Part shown: positions 7,832 to 15,101 of the stretch, piece by piece
Layout: each line of letters opens with the position of its first letter
Position numbering within the stretch: the first letter of the stretch is position 1
Assembly: GCA_964404235.1 (NCBI GenBank)
Contig: CAYOJL010000048.1
Span: 1-16,227 of the forward strand
Source: CACEUX01 sp964404235
GTDB taxonomy: Bacteria > Fidelibacterota > Marinisomatia > Marinisomatales > UBA1611
DNA length: 16,227 bases
Direction: 5' to 3'
The notes under the pieces: generated by a model
What the model was told of the DNA's origin: nothing
Databases searched by the model: none
The model's input: only the letters and a program-made list of their open reading frames with translations
Position numbers and translations under genes: made by a program

Positions 7832-9273
7832 TAGACACCTCCAAAAACTTGAACATTCTCAAAAAGACAAGCAGGAGAAGCATGCCCTACCCTTATGGAT
7901 TGGTTTGGCTCTCCCTTACCACAATTTGGTGTACCATATATGCCAAATGTATCCTCATTGCCTACACCTTTCAGACTATTCCAAAAAGGAGTCGAGATAG
8001 CTCGGTAATTTGGATTTTTGACAGTCTTAGTTAGTTTGCCATTTTCGATAAGTTTTCCATACTCACAACCAAATTGAAACTTATTCCTATAGTCATCAAT
8101 TGACCATGACTTATTACTTTCCATATAAACACCATTCTCTACCTGACCTATCAATTCGTCAAAAGTTGAATCTCCTGTTTCCAGATTTATATTTGCCATA
8201 CGATCAATAGGTGCTCTATTCCATCCACTAGAGCGAAAATTAGCTACTCCGTCCAAGCCTGAACGTATTTGACTTTCCTTACCACCAAGCCCTCTAACAA
8301 GTATACCGTCTTTTATCAGATATTCTTTTGTCGCTTTTAATCCCCCATCATCAAACGCGTAAGATGCGAACTCTGATTCAAGGGTGGGGTCAAAAGTAAT
8401 ATTCATAAGCTTAGACCCGTACTGAAGTGTTCCAAAATCCTCAAGTTTGACAAAACTCCACCCTGCGTAATTTCTTTCATCACCCAAGATACGATCTACC
8501 TCTAGAGCATGCCCAATACTCTCATGTATCTGTAACATCATCTGGTCAGGTGCAATTACAATATCCATTTCACCGGTCGGACATTCTTCAGCTTCTAATA
8601 ATTCAAGTGCCTGCTCACCAATACGATTTGCATTGGCCATGATCTCATATTTATCAAAGTATTCAAGTCCCATCTGCCGACATGTACCTCTCATCCCACC
8701 AAAGGTCCTGGTCTGCTGGTTTGTACCGTCTGCGGCTGTAGCACTCAGGTCAAATTCAAGCATTAAGAATTCTTGGTTTATATCACTTCCATTGGAGCTT
8801 GCAAATTTGAAAGACGTTTCGATCACTTGGCAAAGTGATGATGCACTTACGATCTTATCGGAGACCTTCAAACTATTATATGCATCCAAAAGAAGTTCAT
8901 TGAGACTTCCTGCTGATAATGATTCTCTATTTTTTGTATATGGTGAGCTATATTCTCCCTGATATGATGGTCTTGCGGTCTCGTCAAAATTATAGAGTGC
9001 ATGCCCTGAGGCAATTTCTGCCTGTCGGTAAGCTTTTTTTGCGGCACGAGCTACACCCTCTTTGGTCATATCTGGAGTACCATAATAACCAAATTGTCCA
9101 TTGACCAATACTTCAACCATGATCCCATGTGTGGATGACCTTGCATTAGCTACTGGTACACCATCACGTATCATGCGAGGTGTATGCGCTTCATATACTT
9201 CACGTATTCCTACCCATTGAGCAGGAACATCCACAGCACCTAATAATTCTTTAATATCAATATTTAATTTCAT
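7831..9273 (-). CDS. tldD: TldD-family metalloprotease
   Basis: 480 residues, the usual TldD length. Active-site motif HESIGH at 250-255 (HExxxH) supplies two zinc ligands and the catalytic Glu. The C-terminal TPNCGKGEPNQS with C451 is the expected third zinc ligand. The N-terminal half is the substrate-cavity domain (VEVLVNGQFGYYGTPD and SGHALYNFDE blocks); the C-terminal half holds the beta-barrel metalloprotease domain and ends in a family-typical strand (FENVQVFGG). TldD works with TldE, encoded next door with a one-base TAATG overlap, in a cytosolic complex that cleaves unfolded or leader peptides. The start at 9273 has a purine-rich AGAGAG upstream as a modest ribosome site. It is the first gene of a minus-strand operon running to the lipoprotein at 4985. 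I see no modified-peptide precursor nearby. Confidence 0.95.
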   Translation of the reverse strand: MKLNIDIKELLGAVDVPAQWVGIREVYEAHTPRMIRDGVPVANARSSTHGIMVEVLVNGQFGYYGTPDMTKEGVARAAKKAYRQAEIASGHALYNFDETARPSYQGEYSSPYTKNRESLSAGSLNELLLDAYNSLKVSDKIVSASSLCQVIETSFKFASSNGSDINQEFLMLEFDLSATAADGTNQQTRTFGGMRGTCRQMGLEYFDKYEIMANANRIGEQALELLEAEECPTGEMDIVIAPDQMMLQIHESIGHALEVDRILGDERNYAGWSFVKLEDFGTLQYGSKLMNITFDPTLESEFASYAFDDGGLKATKEYLIKDGILVRGLGGKESQIRSGLDGVANFRSSGWNRAPIDRMANINLETGDSTFDELIGQVENGVYMESNKSWSIDDYRNKFQFGCEYGKLIENGKLTKTVKNPNYRAISTPFWNSLKGVGNEDTFGIYGTPNCGKGEPNQSIRVGHASPACLFENVQVFGGV

Positions 9274-9574
9274 AATGGATCTCTCTTTGAGGCTTAAATA
9301 AAAATTAGACTATCTATAATAAACTAATATATTTATTGATATTATAAATTAGATCTTTATCCTATAATGTTTCAATATTACTAATAATGATATACCACAT
9401 ATCGCAGAAGATCAAAAATCATTATATATGCCACATTGACATTATCAATCTTTATATATTAGTCTATTTATGCCATATTTACATATTATATGATAAAATG
9501 TAATAAAACTATCAATTGGCATTCTAATTGTCTAAATAGGACAAATAATTAACAAATTAAAAAAGGAGTCAAAA
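9274..9574. promoter_or_regulatory. AT-rich divergent control region, tldD / hsp20
   Basis: 301 non-coding bases, extremely AT-rich, between divergent starts. On the plus strand there is a perfect TTGACA at 9436-9441 and TTTACA at 9478-9483. TATATT (9455-9460) and TAAAAT (9494-9499) lie nearby, but neither pair has the standard 16-18 base spacing. Three related copies of TAT(A/G)CCA(C/T)AT occur at 9391, 9427 and 9469. A small inverted repeat TTGTC/GACAA lies at 9528-9532 and 9540-9544. I see no CIRCE element. An AGGAG ribosome site at 9564-9568 serves hsp20. It probably holds the heat-shock promoter, but I cannot place it exactly. Confidence 0.5.
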
Positions 9575-10012
9575 ATGACACTCGTAAAATGGACACCTAA
9601 ACCTCTAAGCTTATTTGATGAAATGGATAGTGTGGTGAACTCTGTATTTGGTCGTGACTGGAATTTTCCTGTCAATTACACTGATTGGACACCAGCGGTG
9701 GATGTAAAAGAGACCAATGATCTATTTTTGATAACAGCTGATATTCCAGGCCTCACCAAAAAAGATGTAAAGGTAAATATTGCAGATGGTAAAATGACAA
9801 TAGCAGGAGATGCTAAAGTTGAAACCGATGAAAATAATAGCCGTTATCATTATCGTGAGCGTAGGTATGGATCTTTCAAAAGAACATTCAATTTACCAGA
9901 ATCTATAAATGAGGAAAAAATATCAGCTTCATTTAAAAATGGAATTCTTGAGATCAAACTACCTAAGCATGAGAATGTCCTATCAAAAGAAAGAGAAATA
10001 AAGGTTAATTAG
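9575..10012 (+). CDS. Hsp20-family small heat-shock protein
   Basis: 145 residues. The short N-terminal arm (LSLFDEMDSVVNSVFG) is typical of bacterial class A small heat-shock proteins. The alpha-crystallin domain runs about 40-135 (WTPAVDVKETNDLFLITADI, RRYGSFKRTFNLPESI, ASFKNGILEIKLPK). A C-terminal I-K-V in REIKVN acts as the oligomer-anchoring I/V-x-I/V motif. It is an ATP-independent holdase that binds unfolding cytoplasmic proteins. The ATG is preceded by AGGAG with 6-base spacing, the best ribosome site in the window, consistent with strong induced expression. It is a single-gene unit: divergent from tldD behind a large AT-rich region and convergent with the EF-hand oxidoreductase, sharing a hairpin terminator. 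Confidence 0.96.
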   Translation: MTLVKWTPKPLSLFDEMDSVVNSVFGRDWNFPVNYTDWTPAVDVKETNDLFLITADIPGLTKKDVKVNIADGKMTIAGDAKVETDENNSRYHYRERRYGSFKRTFNLPESINEEKISASFKNGILEIKLPKHENVLSKEREIKVN

Positions 10013-10024
10013 ATATAAAATAAA

Positions 10025-10053
10025 CATGAGGGGATATTAACCATCCCCTCATG
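10025..10053. terminator. Bidirectional intrinsic terminator
   Basis: Perfect 11-bp inverted repeat CATGAGGGGAT / ATCCCCTCATG (10025-10035 and 10043-10053) with a 7-base loop, between two convergent genes. Read on the minus strand it is followed by TTTATTTTAT, a good T-rich tail, so it should terminate the EF-hand gene that stops at 10060. On the plus strand the tail (CCCTATTT) is poor, so termination of hsp20 may be weaker. Confidence 0.85.
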
Positions 10054-10059
10054 CCCTAT

Positions 10060-11547
10060 TTAGAAAGAACCCTTCTTAAAAATAAATCCTAGTCTTTTCC
10101 CTTGTTTTTTTATTGCCCCTGAAAACTGCAAAGGACCGGTATAAAAGATCTTACTATCATTAGCATTGATCGTAGATCGAAGTGCTTTGAACTCTCTCTC
10201 CCAATTAGGCATTCCAAACTTGGTTCTATCCGAAAGGTTATTCAGTAAAGATAGGTTTGTTTGTTTATCACTTATATTAGTTGATATATACATCATTTTT
10301 TCTGAGATATCCTCTGGCGATCTGTCTAAAAAGTGAATGTGATAATTAAAGAACTTTGAGGTACTATCCTCTTCCAGATCCTTTAACATTTTTGTGAACC
10401 ATTCAAAATAAGACTGGTCATCTATGAGCCAATATAGATCCACTCTTTTAAGGTTGATCTGGTCTGGATCCTCTTTTAGTCTCATTACTATATCCTGGAG
10501 GATCGGTGCTATTCTAGATATTCCATGACCTGCACCCACTATAATAGCATGTTCAGTATCCAATATACTTTTACTTGATGATCCATATGGTCCATCAATT
10601 CTAATATCCCAGTTCAATGAAGTATCTTTACCGATCATATCAAGAGTTGAATCATATAACCTCTCTGCCCAATAATTATTTGATTTCACATGGAGCACAA
10701 GATCCCTCTCTTCAGATCTACGAATAATATTAAATGGGTACCATTCTATTGCTGATATTTCCCTGCAATTCAGATACAAATAATCACCTGGCTCAAAGTT
10801 AAAATCATCAGGGGATGAGATAGTCAATTCCAATACTTTTGATGGTAAAAGATTCACTGATTGTAGACCTACATTGCTACGGTTCTTTTTTCGATTGATC
10901 AATACATTATAAAGGAAAATAAGACGTGGTATCAATAGCCACTGAAATAGTCCTATATCCTGAACTTGTATCTTACTTTTAAAATAACCCGTTGATCTCT
11001 TATCTGTATCTTTACTAATACCTTCATAACGATCAGGGATCAACCAGTGCAAAGGATTAACCGCAAAACCCTCCATAAAATCAGGATAATCATTGGCTAC
11101 ATTCAGAAATTCATTATAATCGATCGTTCCACTTAGATCCTTATCAGCACGTTCAAAAAACTCGTCTACAAGCAGATCAAGTTGAAAATCGTCATAATCG
11201 AGTCGATTTTCCGCAAAACTTTGTTGAATAAGGACCTTCAATTCATCACGATCAATAAAACCACTATTATCCAGATCATGCAATTGGAATGCAAAACGTA
11301 TCTTTTCCTTATCTGTTCCAACAACCATTGACTCAATGGTCTCCATGAACTCACTATAATCAACAGACCCGTTACCGTCCTTATCAAATATGTTAAATAG
11401 TCTATCAGATATTTTATGATTTGCAAGATCAAGTCCATCTCTGAACTCATTAATATCGATCAATTGGTCTTCGCCAGCAATTTCACGAAACTTATTCTTT
11501 AGGTCTATTAAAAATGGACCTGTTAATTTTTTTGACTCATTTATCAA
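10060..11547 (-). CDS. EF-hand protein with NOX-type FAD/NAD(P)H domain, no haem domain
   Basis: 495 residues. The N-terminal third is a calcium module with three canonical EF-hand loops: D55-E66 (DKDGNGSVDYSE), D91-E102 (DLDNSGFIDRDE) and D135-E146 (DKDLSGTIDYNE), plus a degenerate one near 20-36. Residues about 225-495 match the dehydrogenase half of eukaryotic-type NADPH oxidases. These show LPSKVLEL, EWYPF (268-272, FAD site, usually HPF), DGPYG (318-322), VGAGHG (337-342, nucleotide site), YWLIDD, GMPNWEREF (445-453), the TGP block (470-472) and a terminal Phe (FKKGSF). The six-helix, haem-carrying ferric-reductase domain that should lie between the halves is absent; only one hydrophobic stretch (about 200-216) joins them. 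Expected role: calcium-regulated flavin oxidoreductase with unknown acceptor. The start is TTG, with AAGGA 8 bases upstream (11560..11556) and no later ATG before the EF-hands. Confidence 0.85.
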   Translation of the reverse strand: MINESKKLTGPFLIDLKNKFREIAGEDQLIDINEFRDGLDLANHKISDRLFNIFDKDGNGSVDYSEFMETIESMVVGTDKEKIRFAFQLHDLDNSGFIDRDELKVLIQQSFAENRLDYDDFQLDLLVDEFFERADKDLSGTIDYNEFLNVANDYPDFMEGFAVNPLHWLIPDRYEGISKDTDKRSTGYFKSKIQVQDIGLFQWLLIPRLIFLYNVLINRKKNRSNVGLQSVNLLPSKVLELTISSPDDFNFEPGDYLYLNCREISAIEWYPFNIIRRSEERDLVLHVKSNNYWAERLYDSTLDMIGKDTSLNWDIRIDGPYGSSSKSILDTEHAIIVGAGHGISRIAPILQDIVMRLKEDPDQINLKRVDLYWLIDDQSYFEWFTKMLKDLEEDSTSKFFNYHIHFLDRSPEDISEKMMYISTNISDKQTNLSLLNNLSDRTKFGMPNWEREFKALRSTINANDSKIFYTGPLQFSGAIKKQGKRLGFIFKKGSF

Positions 11548-11635
11548 TGATGTTTTCCTTGTTAAGATAGATTGAAGTCCTGTAATTTATAGAAAGCAAT
11601 TTGATCAAAAAGATAATTTTTATTCATGATTCTTT
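11548..11635. promoter_or_regulatory. Divergent promoter region, EF-hand gene / CBS-like gene
   Basis: 88 AT-rich bases between divergent starts. On the plus strand GATAAT at 11612-11617 is a plausible -10 box but lacks a good -35. On the minus strand TATAAA downstream of TTGATC is too close to it. The only clear signal is AAGGA at 11560..11556 serving the TTG start of the EF-hand gene. The plus-strand gene has no visible Shine-Dalgarno. Confidence 0.35.
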
Positions 11636-12589
11636 ATGATACATGATACCATATTAACGACCATTGGAAATACACCTGTAGTAAAAATGAACGCTATAGG
11701 CAATGACCTACCCTGTAATTTATTCTCCAAATGTGAGTTCTTTAATCCAGGTGGATCCATAAAGGATCGTATTGGGTGGAAGATGGTTGAAGATGCCGAA
11801 AACTCTGGTAGGATCAAGCCAGGCGATACACTTATAGAACCAACCTCTGGAAATACGGGACAAGGTATCGCACTAGCTGCTGCTGTAAAAGGCTATAAAT
11901 GTATAATCACAATGCCAGAAAAAATGAGTCAGGAAAAACAAATTGCACTAGAAGCATTAGGCGCTGAGATCGTACGCACACCTACCGAAGCTGCATTCGA
12001 TGACCCTGAAAGTCATATAGGAGTTGCAAAAAGACTGCAAAATGAGATCCCTGATTCCCACATCCTTGACCAGTATGGGAATCCATCCAATCCAAATGCA
12101 CATTATGATAATACCGCTAAGGAGATCCTGGATGATTTTGGCACCGACATACATATGGTTGTTATGGGCGTAGGTACCGGAGGGACCATTACAGGCGTGG
12201 CAAAACGACTGAAAGAGGAAATACCTGATATCATTATCGTTGGAGCAGATCCCGTAGGGTCGATCCTAGGAGGAGGAAATGATGTGGAACCATATTTAGT
12301 GGAAGGTATAGGATATGACTTTTTTCCAGATGTACTTGATAATGGTTTAGTGGATGAATATGTTAAAACAGAAGATGAAGAATCTTTTCTTATGGCCAGG
12401 CGCCTGATAAAAGAGGAAGGATTATTATGCGGAGGCTCATCAGGATCAGCTATGGTTGCTGCTCTCAAAGCAGCAAGAAGACTGAATGACCAGCAAAAAT
12501 GTCTGGTCATTCTACCTGACGGCATACGCAACTATATGACAAAGTTTCCTAATGATGATTGGATGAAACAGAACGGATTCAAGACCTGA
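11636..12589 (+). CDS. Cystathionine beta-synthase-like PLP enzyme, catalytic domain only
   Basis: 317 residues, fold type II PLP enzyme of the cysteine synthase/CBS group. The PLP lysine is K43 in NPGGSIKDR; SGNTG at 71-75 and GVGTGGTITG at 178-187 bind the cofactor. Several blocks match cystathionine beta-synthase rather than O-acetylserine sulfhydrylase: MPEKMSQEK, EIVRTPTEAAFDDPESHIGV, VEGIGYDF (222-229), EEGLLCGGSSGS, and the ending LPDGIRNYMTKF followed by DDWM. It would condense serine and homocysteine to cystathionine, or use related sulfur chemistry, in the cytosol. It lacks both the haem-binding N-terminus and the C-terminal regulatory CBS-domain pair of the animal enzyme, so no S-adenosylmethionine control is expected. 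No cystathionine gamma-lyase is in the window. The downstream glycosidase-thioredoxin gene overlaps its 3' end. Confidence 0.88.
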   Translation: MIHDTILTTIGNTPVVKMNAIGNDLPCNLFSKCEFFNPGGSIKDRIGWKMVEDAENSGRIKPGDTLIEPTSGNTGQGIALAAAVKGYKCIITMPEKMSQEKQIALEALGAEIVRTPTEAAFDDPESHIGVAKRLQNEIPDSHILDQYGNPSNPNAHYDNTAKEILDDFGTDIHMVVMGVGTGGTITGVAKRLKEEIPDIIIVGADPVGSILGGGNDVEPYLVEGIGYDFFPDVLDNGLVDEYVKTEDEESFLMARRLIKEEGLLCGGSSGSAMVAALKAARRLNDQQKCLVILPDGIRNYMTKFPNDDWMKQNGFKT

Positions 12590-14445
12590 GATCAACCACT
12601 AAAATACTTGTCACTACGGTTGTATCTATAGGTATTCTATGGATAATTCCTGTCACATATCTTTCTTTTTCTAACCCAGAAACAGAATGGGACTGGGGAT
12701 CGATCAATACGTCTGATATTCATTTCCCCTCCTCTTTCGCCTGGGGTACCGCAACGGCCGCGCATCAGGTCGAAGGAAACAATACAAATAATAATTGGTA
12801 TCAGTGGGAAAATTCTTTCGATGAGAATAATATATCACGGATACATAATAATGATAGATCAGGGATAGCAGCAGACCATTGGAATCGATACCCTGAGGAT
12901 ATCGAGCTAATGAAAGAGCTTGGTGTTGACCACTATAGATTCTCTGTTGAGTGGTCAAAAATAGAACCTGATAATGATGTTTTTAACCAAAATGCTCTGT
13001 CACACTACCGGGAACTATGTAAAGCACTGATCAAAGAAAATATTACCCCGGTGGTCACACTTCACCATTTCACACATCCTATATGGTTCGAAAAACTTGG
13101 TGCTTTTGAGAATGCTGAAAATACCAAACATTTTATTGAATTCTCTGAGATCGTATTTAACTACCTGCAAGATCTCGTACCCATATGGTGCACATTTAAT
13201 GAACCATCCGTTTTTGTTGCACAGGGTTATTTCAATGGTATTTTCCCTCCAGGGAAAAAAGATCCAGCTCTAGCAGGTAAAGTAATGGAGAATATGCTTA
13301 ATGCACATGTAGAGGTTTATCATAAACTCAAATCACTTCCTGGAGCAAAGAACAAACAGGTAGGGCTGGTCAAAAATATTTTTCAATTTGACCCCTATAG
13401 AAGATGGCATATCCTAGATTGGACATTCAGTAAACTGTTAAATGACATCTATACAAATGAACCCTTGAGATTTCTAAAAACAGGAGAATCATCATTCTAT
13501 TTACCAGGAATGGTCAATAATAAAATGTCCAACTCCAAAGCCGTTGGCACACTAGACTTTATAGGCTTGAACTATTATTCCATAATGCATGTACAAGGAC
13601 GTTTGAACCCCAATGAACCCTTTATCTTTAAAAAACGTGAACAAGATATCCAAACTGATATGGATTACGCAATGCATCCTGAAGGTTTTTATAGAGCGCT
13701 ACATACTATAAGTGATCTAAACGTACCCATCTATGTGACTGAGAATGGTCTAGCAGATCGCCAAGACCATATACGCCCTACATTTATCAAGCGATATTTA
13801 TATGCTTTGAATCGAGCACTTAAAGATAGACTAGACATTCGTGGCTATTTCTATTGGAGCCTTATGGATAACTTTGAGTGGGCTGAAGGCTACGATATGA
13901 AATTTGGTTTATATCATGTTGACTTCAATACTCAAGAAAGAACTCTAAGAAAAGGAAGTACACCCTTTATTGAGATGGTCAATAAAAGGGGCGCTGATGA
14001 AAGAGGCTATATTGTTAGTGTAGGAGAAATAGCGCCAGATTTTGAGATCGTGTATACAACAGGTGAAAAGGAAATGCTCTCAGATCTAAAAGGAAAGGTT
14101 GTGGTCCTTCAATTCACTGCAAGTTGGTGTTCTGTATGCAGGCTAGAAATGCCCCATCTTGAAAAAGATATATGGAAAAAGTACAATAATGAAGATGTGG
14201 TACTCATAGGAATTGATAGGGATGAGCCATTAGAAACAGTCATCAAATTCCAAAAAGACATCGGCACTACGTACCCTCTCGCTCTAGATCTGGGTGCTGA
14301 GATCTTTGGGTTATTTGCGGATAAAAACGCGGGAGTTACAAGAAATATCGTGATCGATCAAAGTGGAAAGATCGTCTTTTTGACCAGACTATTTGAAGAA
14401 AAAGAGTATCAGGAAATGCTTAGGGTAATTAGTACTCTTCTATAA
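12559..14445 (+). CDS. GH1 beta-glucosidase fused to a TlpA thioredoxin domain
   Basis: 628 residues if read from TTG 12559. Residues 16-37 form a membrane anchor or signal peptide, so both domains should lie in the periplasm. GH1 domain, about 50-475: N-terminal signature FAWGTATAAHQVEG (60-73), acid/base E215 in TFNEP, nucleophile E395 in VTENG, and the YWSLMDNFEWAEGY block. This predicts a retaining beta-glycosidase. After a short linker, residues about 487-628 are a complete TlpA/AhpC-type thioredoxin domain: VGEIAPDF, LSDLKGKVVVLQFTASWC, redox pair C524/C527 (WCSVC), GIDRDEP, and the cis-Pro region GVTRNIVID. The join is open with no stop or frame change. Start uncertain: no ATG before the domain; TTG 12559 overlaps the upstream gene by 31 bases, and CTG 12586 would overlap it by 4 (CTGA). 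Domain calls are secure; the start and the biological reason for the fusion are not. Confidence 0.92.
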   Translation: MDETERIQDLRSTTKILVTTVVSIGILWIIPVTYLSFSNPETEWDWGSINTSDIHFPSSFAWGTATAAHQVEGNNTNNNWYQWENSFDENNISRIHNNDRSGIAADHWNRYPEDIELMKELGVDHYRFSVEWSKIEPDNDVFNQNALSHYRELCKALIKENITPVVTLHHFTHPIWFEKLGAFENAENTKHFIEFSEIVFNYLQDLVPIWCTFNEPSVFVAQGYFNGIFPPGKKDPALAGKVMENMLNAHVEVYHKLKSLPGAKNKQVGLVKNIFQFDPYRRWHILDWTFSKLLNDIYTNEPLRFLKTGESSFYLPGMVNNKMSNSKAVGTLDFIGLNYYSIMHVQGRLNPNEPFIFKKREQDIQTDMDYAMHPEGFYRALHTISDLNVPIYVTENGLADRQDHIRPTFIKRYLYALNRALKDRLDIRGYFYWSLMDNFEWAEGYDMKFGLYHVDFNTQERTLRKGSTPFIEMVNKRGADERGYIVSVGEIAPDFEIVYTTGEKEMLSDLKGKVVVLQFTASWCSVCRLEMPHLEKDIWKKYNNEDVVLIGIDRDEPLETVIKFQKDIGTTYPLALDLGAEIFGLFADKNAGVTRNIVIDQSGKIVFLTRLFEEKEYQEMLRVISTLL

Positions 14446-14449
14446 TGAT

Positions 14450-15016
14450 CTACTCTGGGCCAGCGACACTTGAAGCACCTTTCATACGATCGATAGCCTG
14501 ATCTAAGGCATCAAATGCCTGTCGAGCTTTGAACTCATTATAGAGGGCCTCTTCCTTTTTTGCCTCTATTCTTGCAGCAGCCTTTGCCTCTTCTCTGGCC
14601 TTATTCGCATCGTATGTGACCATAACAAAGACCCTTTCTTTGAATATCTCTGTTTTTTCAATGGTGCATCCTTTTAGAGTGGTATTCACCAGTGATTTTG
14701 ATACAGATTCCGTGAATTCTGTTGCCCCTGCCTCAGCTCCCATACCTGAAGCCTGCATGTGATCATTTAAAGCAGAATTGACCGTGGTCTCTACAGCTCT
14801 TGCTACCTCTACCCTGGCACGCTCGGTGGCTACCTGTTTGGAAAGGTTGAACTGAGGGCGCAGTGCATCTCCAACACCTACGAATTTATCTTCAAATTTT
14901 GGAGGATTTAGATACCACTCTGGAAGATCTTTATTTGAAAGAGGTTTTGGTTTTGATCCTGCACATCCAAAGAAAATGAACATAGCAATGATAGGAAGAA
15001 GAAATTTTTTGTACAT
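14450..15016 (-). CDS. LPP20-family lipoprotein
   Basis: 188 residues. The lipoprotein signal ends in F15-F16-G17-C18, giving an exported, lipid-anchored protein. The mature start LPEWYLNPP followed by a VGVGDA block and an Ala/Arg/Glu-rich helix (ATERARVEVARAVETTVNSA) is typical of the LPP20 lipoprotein family. A later TLKGCTIEKTEIF...RVFVMVTYD strand pair completes that domain. Residues about 145-185 form a charged Ala-rich helix, possibly a coiled coil. Members are found in envelope and flagellar contexts, but no precise function is established. The ribosome site GAGGG lies 5 bases before the ATG. It follows the selenoprotein candidate by 85 bases and may share its transcript or have its own AT-rich promoter in 15017-15101. 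It is convergent with the GH1-TlpA gene, with 4 bases between the stops. Confidence 0.85.
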   Translation of the reverse strand: MYKKFLLPIIAMFIFFGCAGSKPKPLSNKDLPEWYLNPPKFEDKFVGVGDALRPQFNLSKQVATERARVEVARAVETTVNSALNDHMQASGMGAEAGATEFTESVSKSLVNTTLKGCTIEKTEIFKERVFVMVTYDANKAREEAKAAARIEAKKEEALYNEFKARQAFDALDQAIDRMKGASSVAGPE

Positions 15017-15101
15017 AATACCCTCAATAATATTTTAATTATATCAATATACTTTTAATGAATATAACACTTTAGTTTAAAAATTGTTCCTCTATATTTT
15101 C
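15017..15101 (-). promoter_or_regulatory. AT-rich leader of the LPP20-like gene
   Basis: 85 bases, very AT-rich, between two minus-strand genes. The only clear element is GAGGG just upstream of the start at 15016. A 6-bp hairpin (TTGCTT/AAGCAA, 15105-15119) overlaps the last codons of the upstream gene, but no T-run follows on the minus strand, so it is not a convincing terminator. A separate promoter here is possible but not provable. Confidence 0.3.

Noticed and set aside
12103..12531. Minus-strand 142-codon frame inside the CBS-like gene
   Set aside because: It is a Ser/Pro-rich antisense shadow of a clear PLP enzyme with all cofactor motifs.
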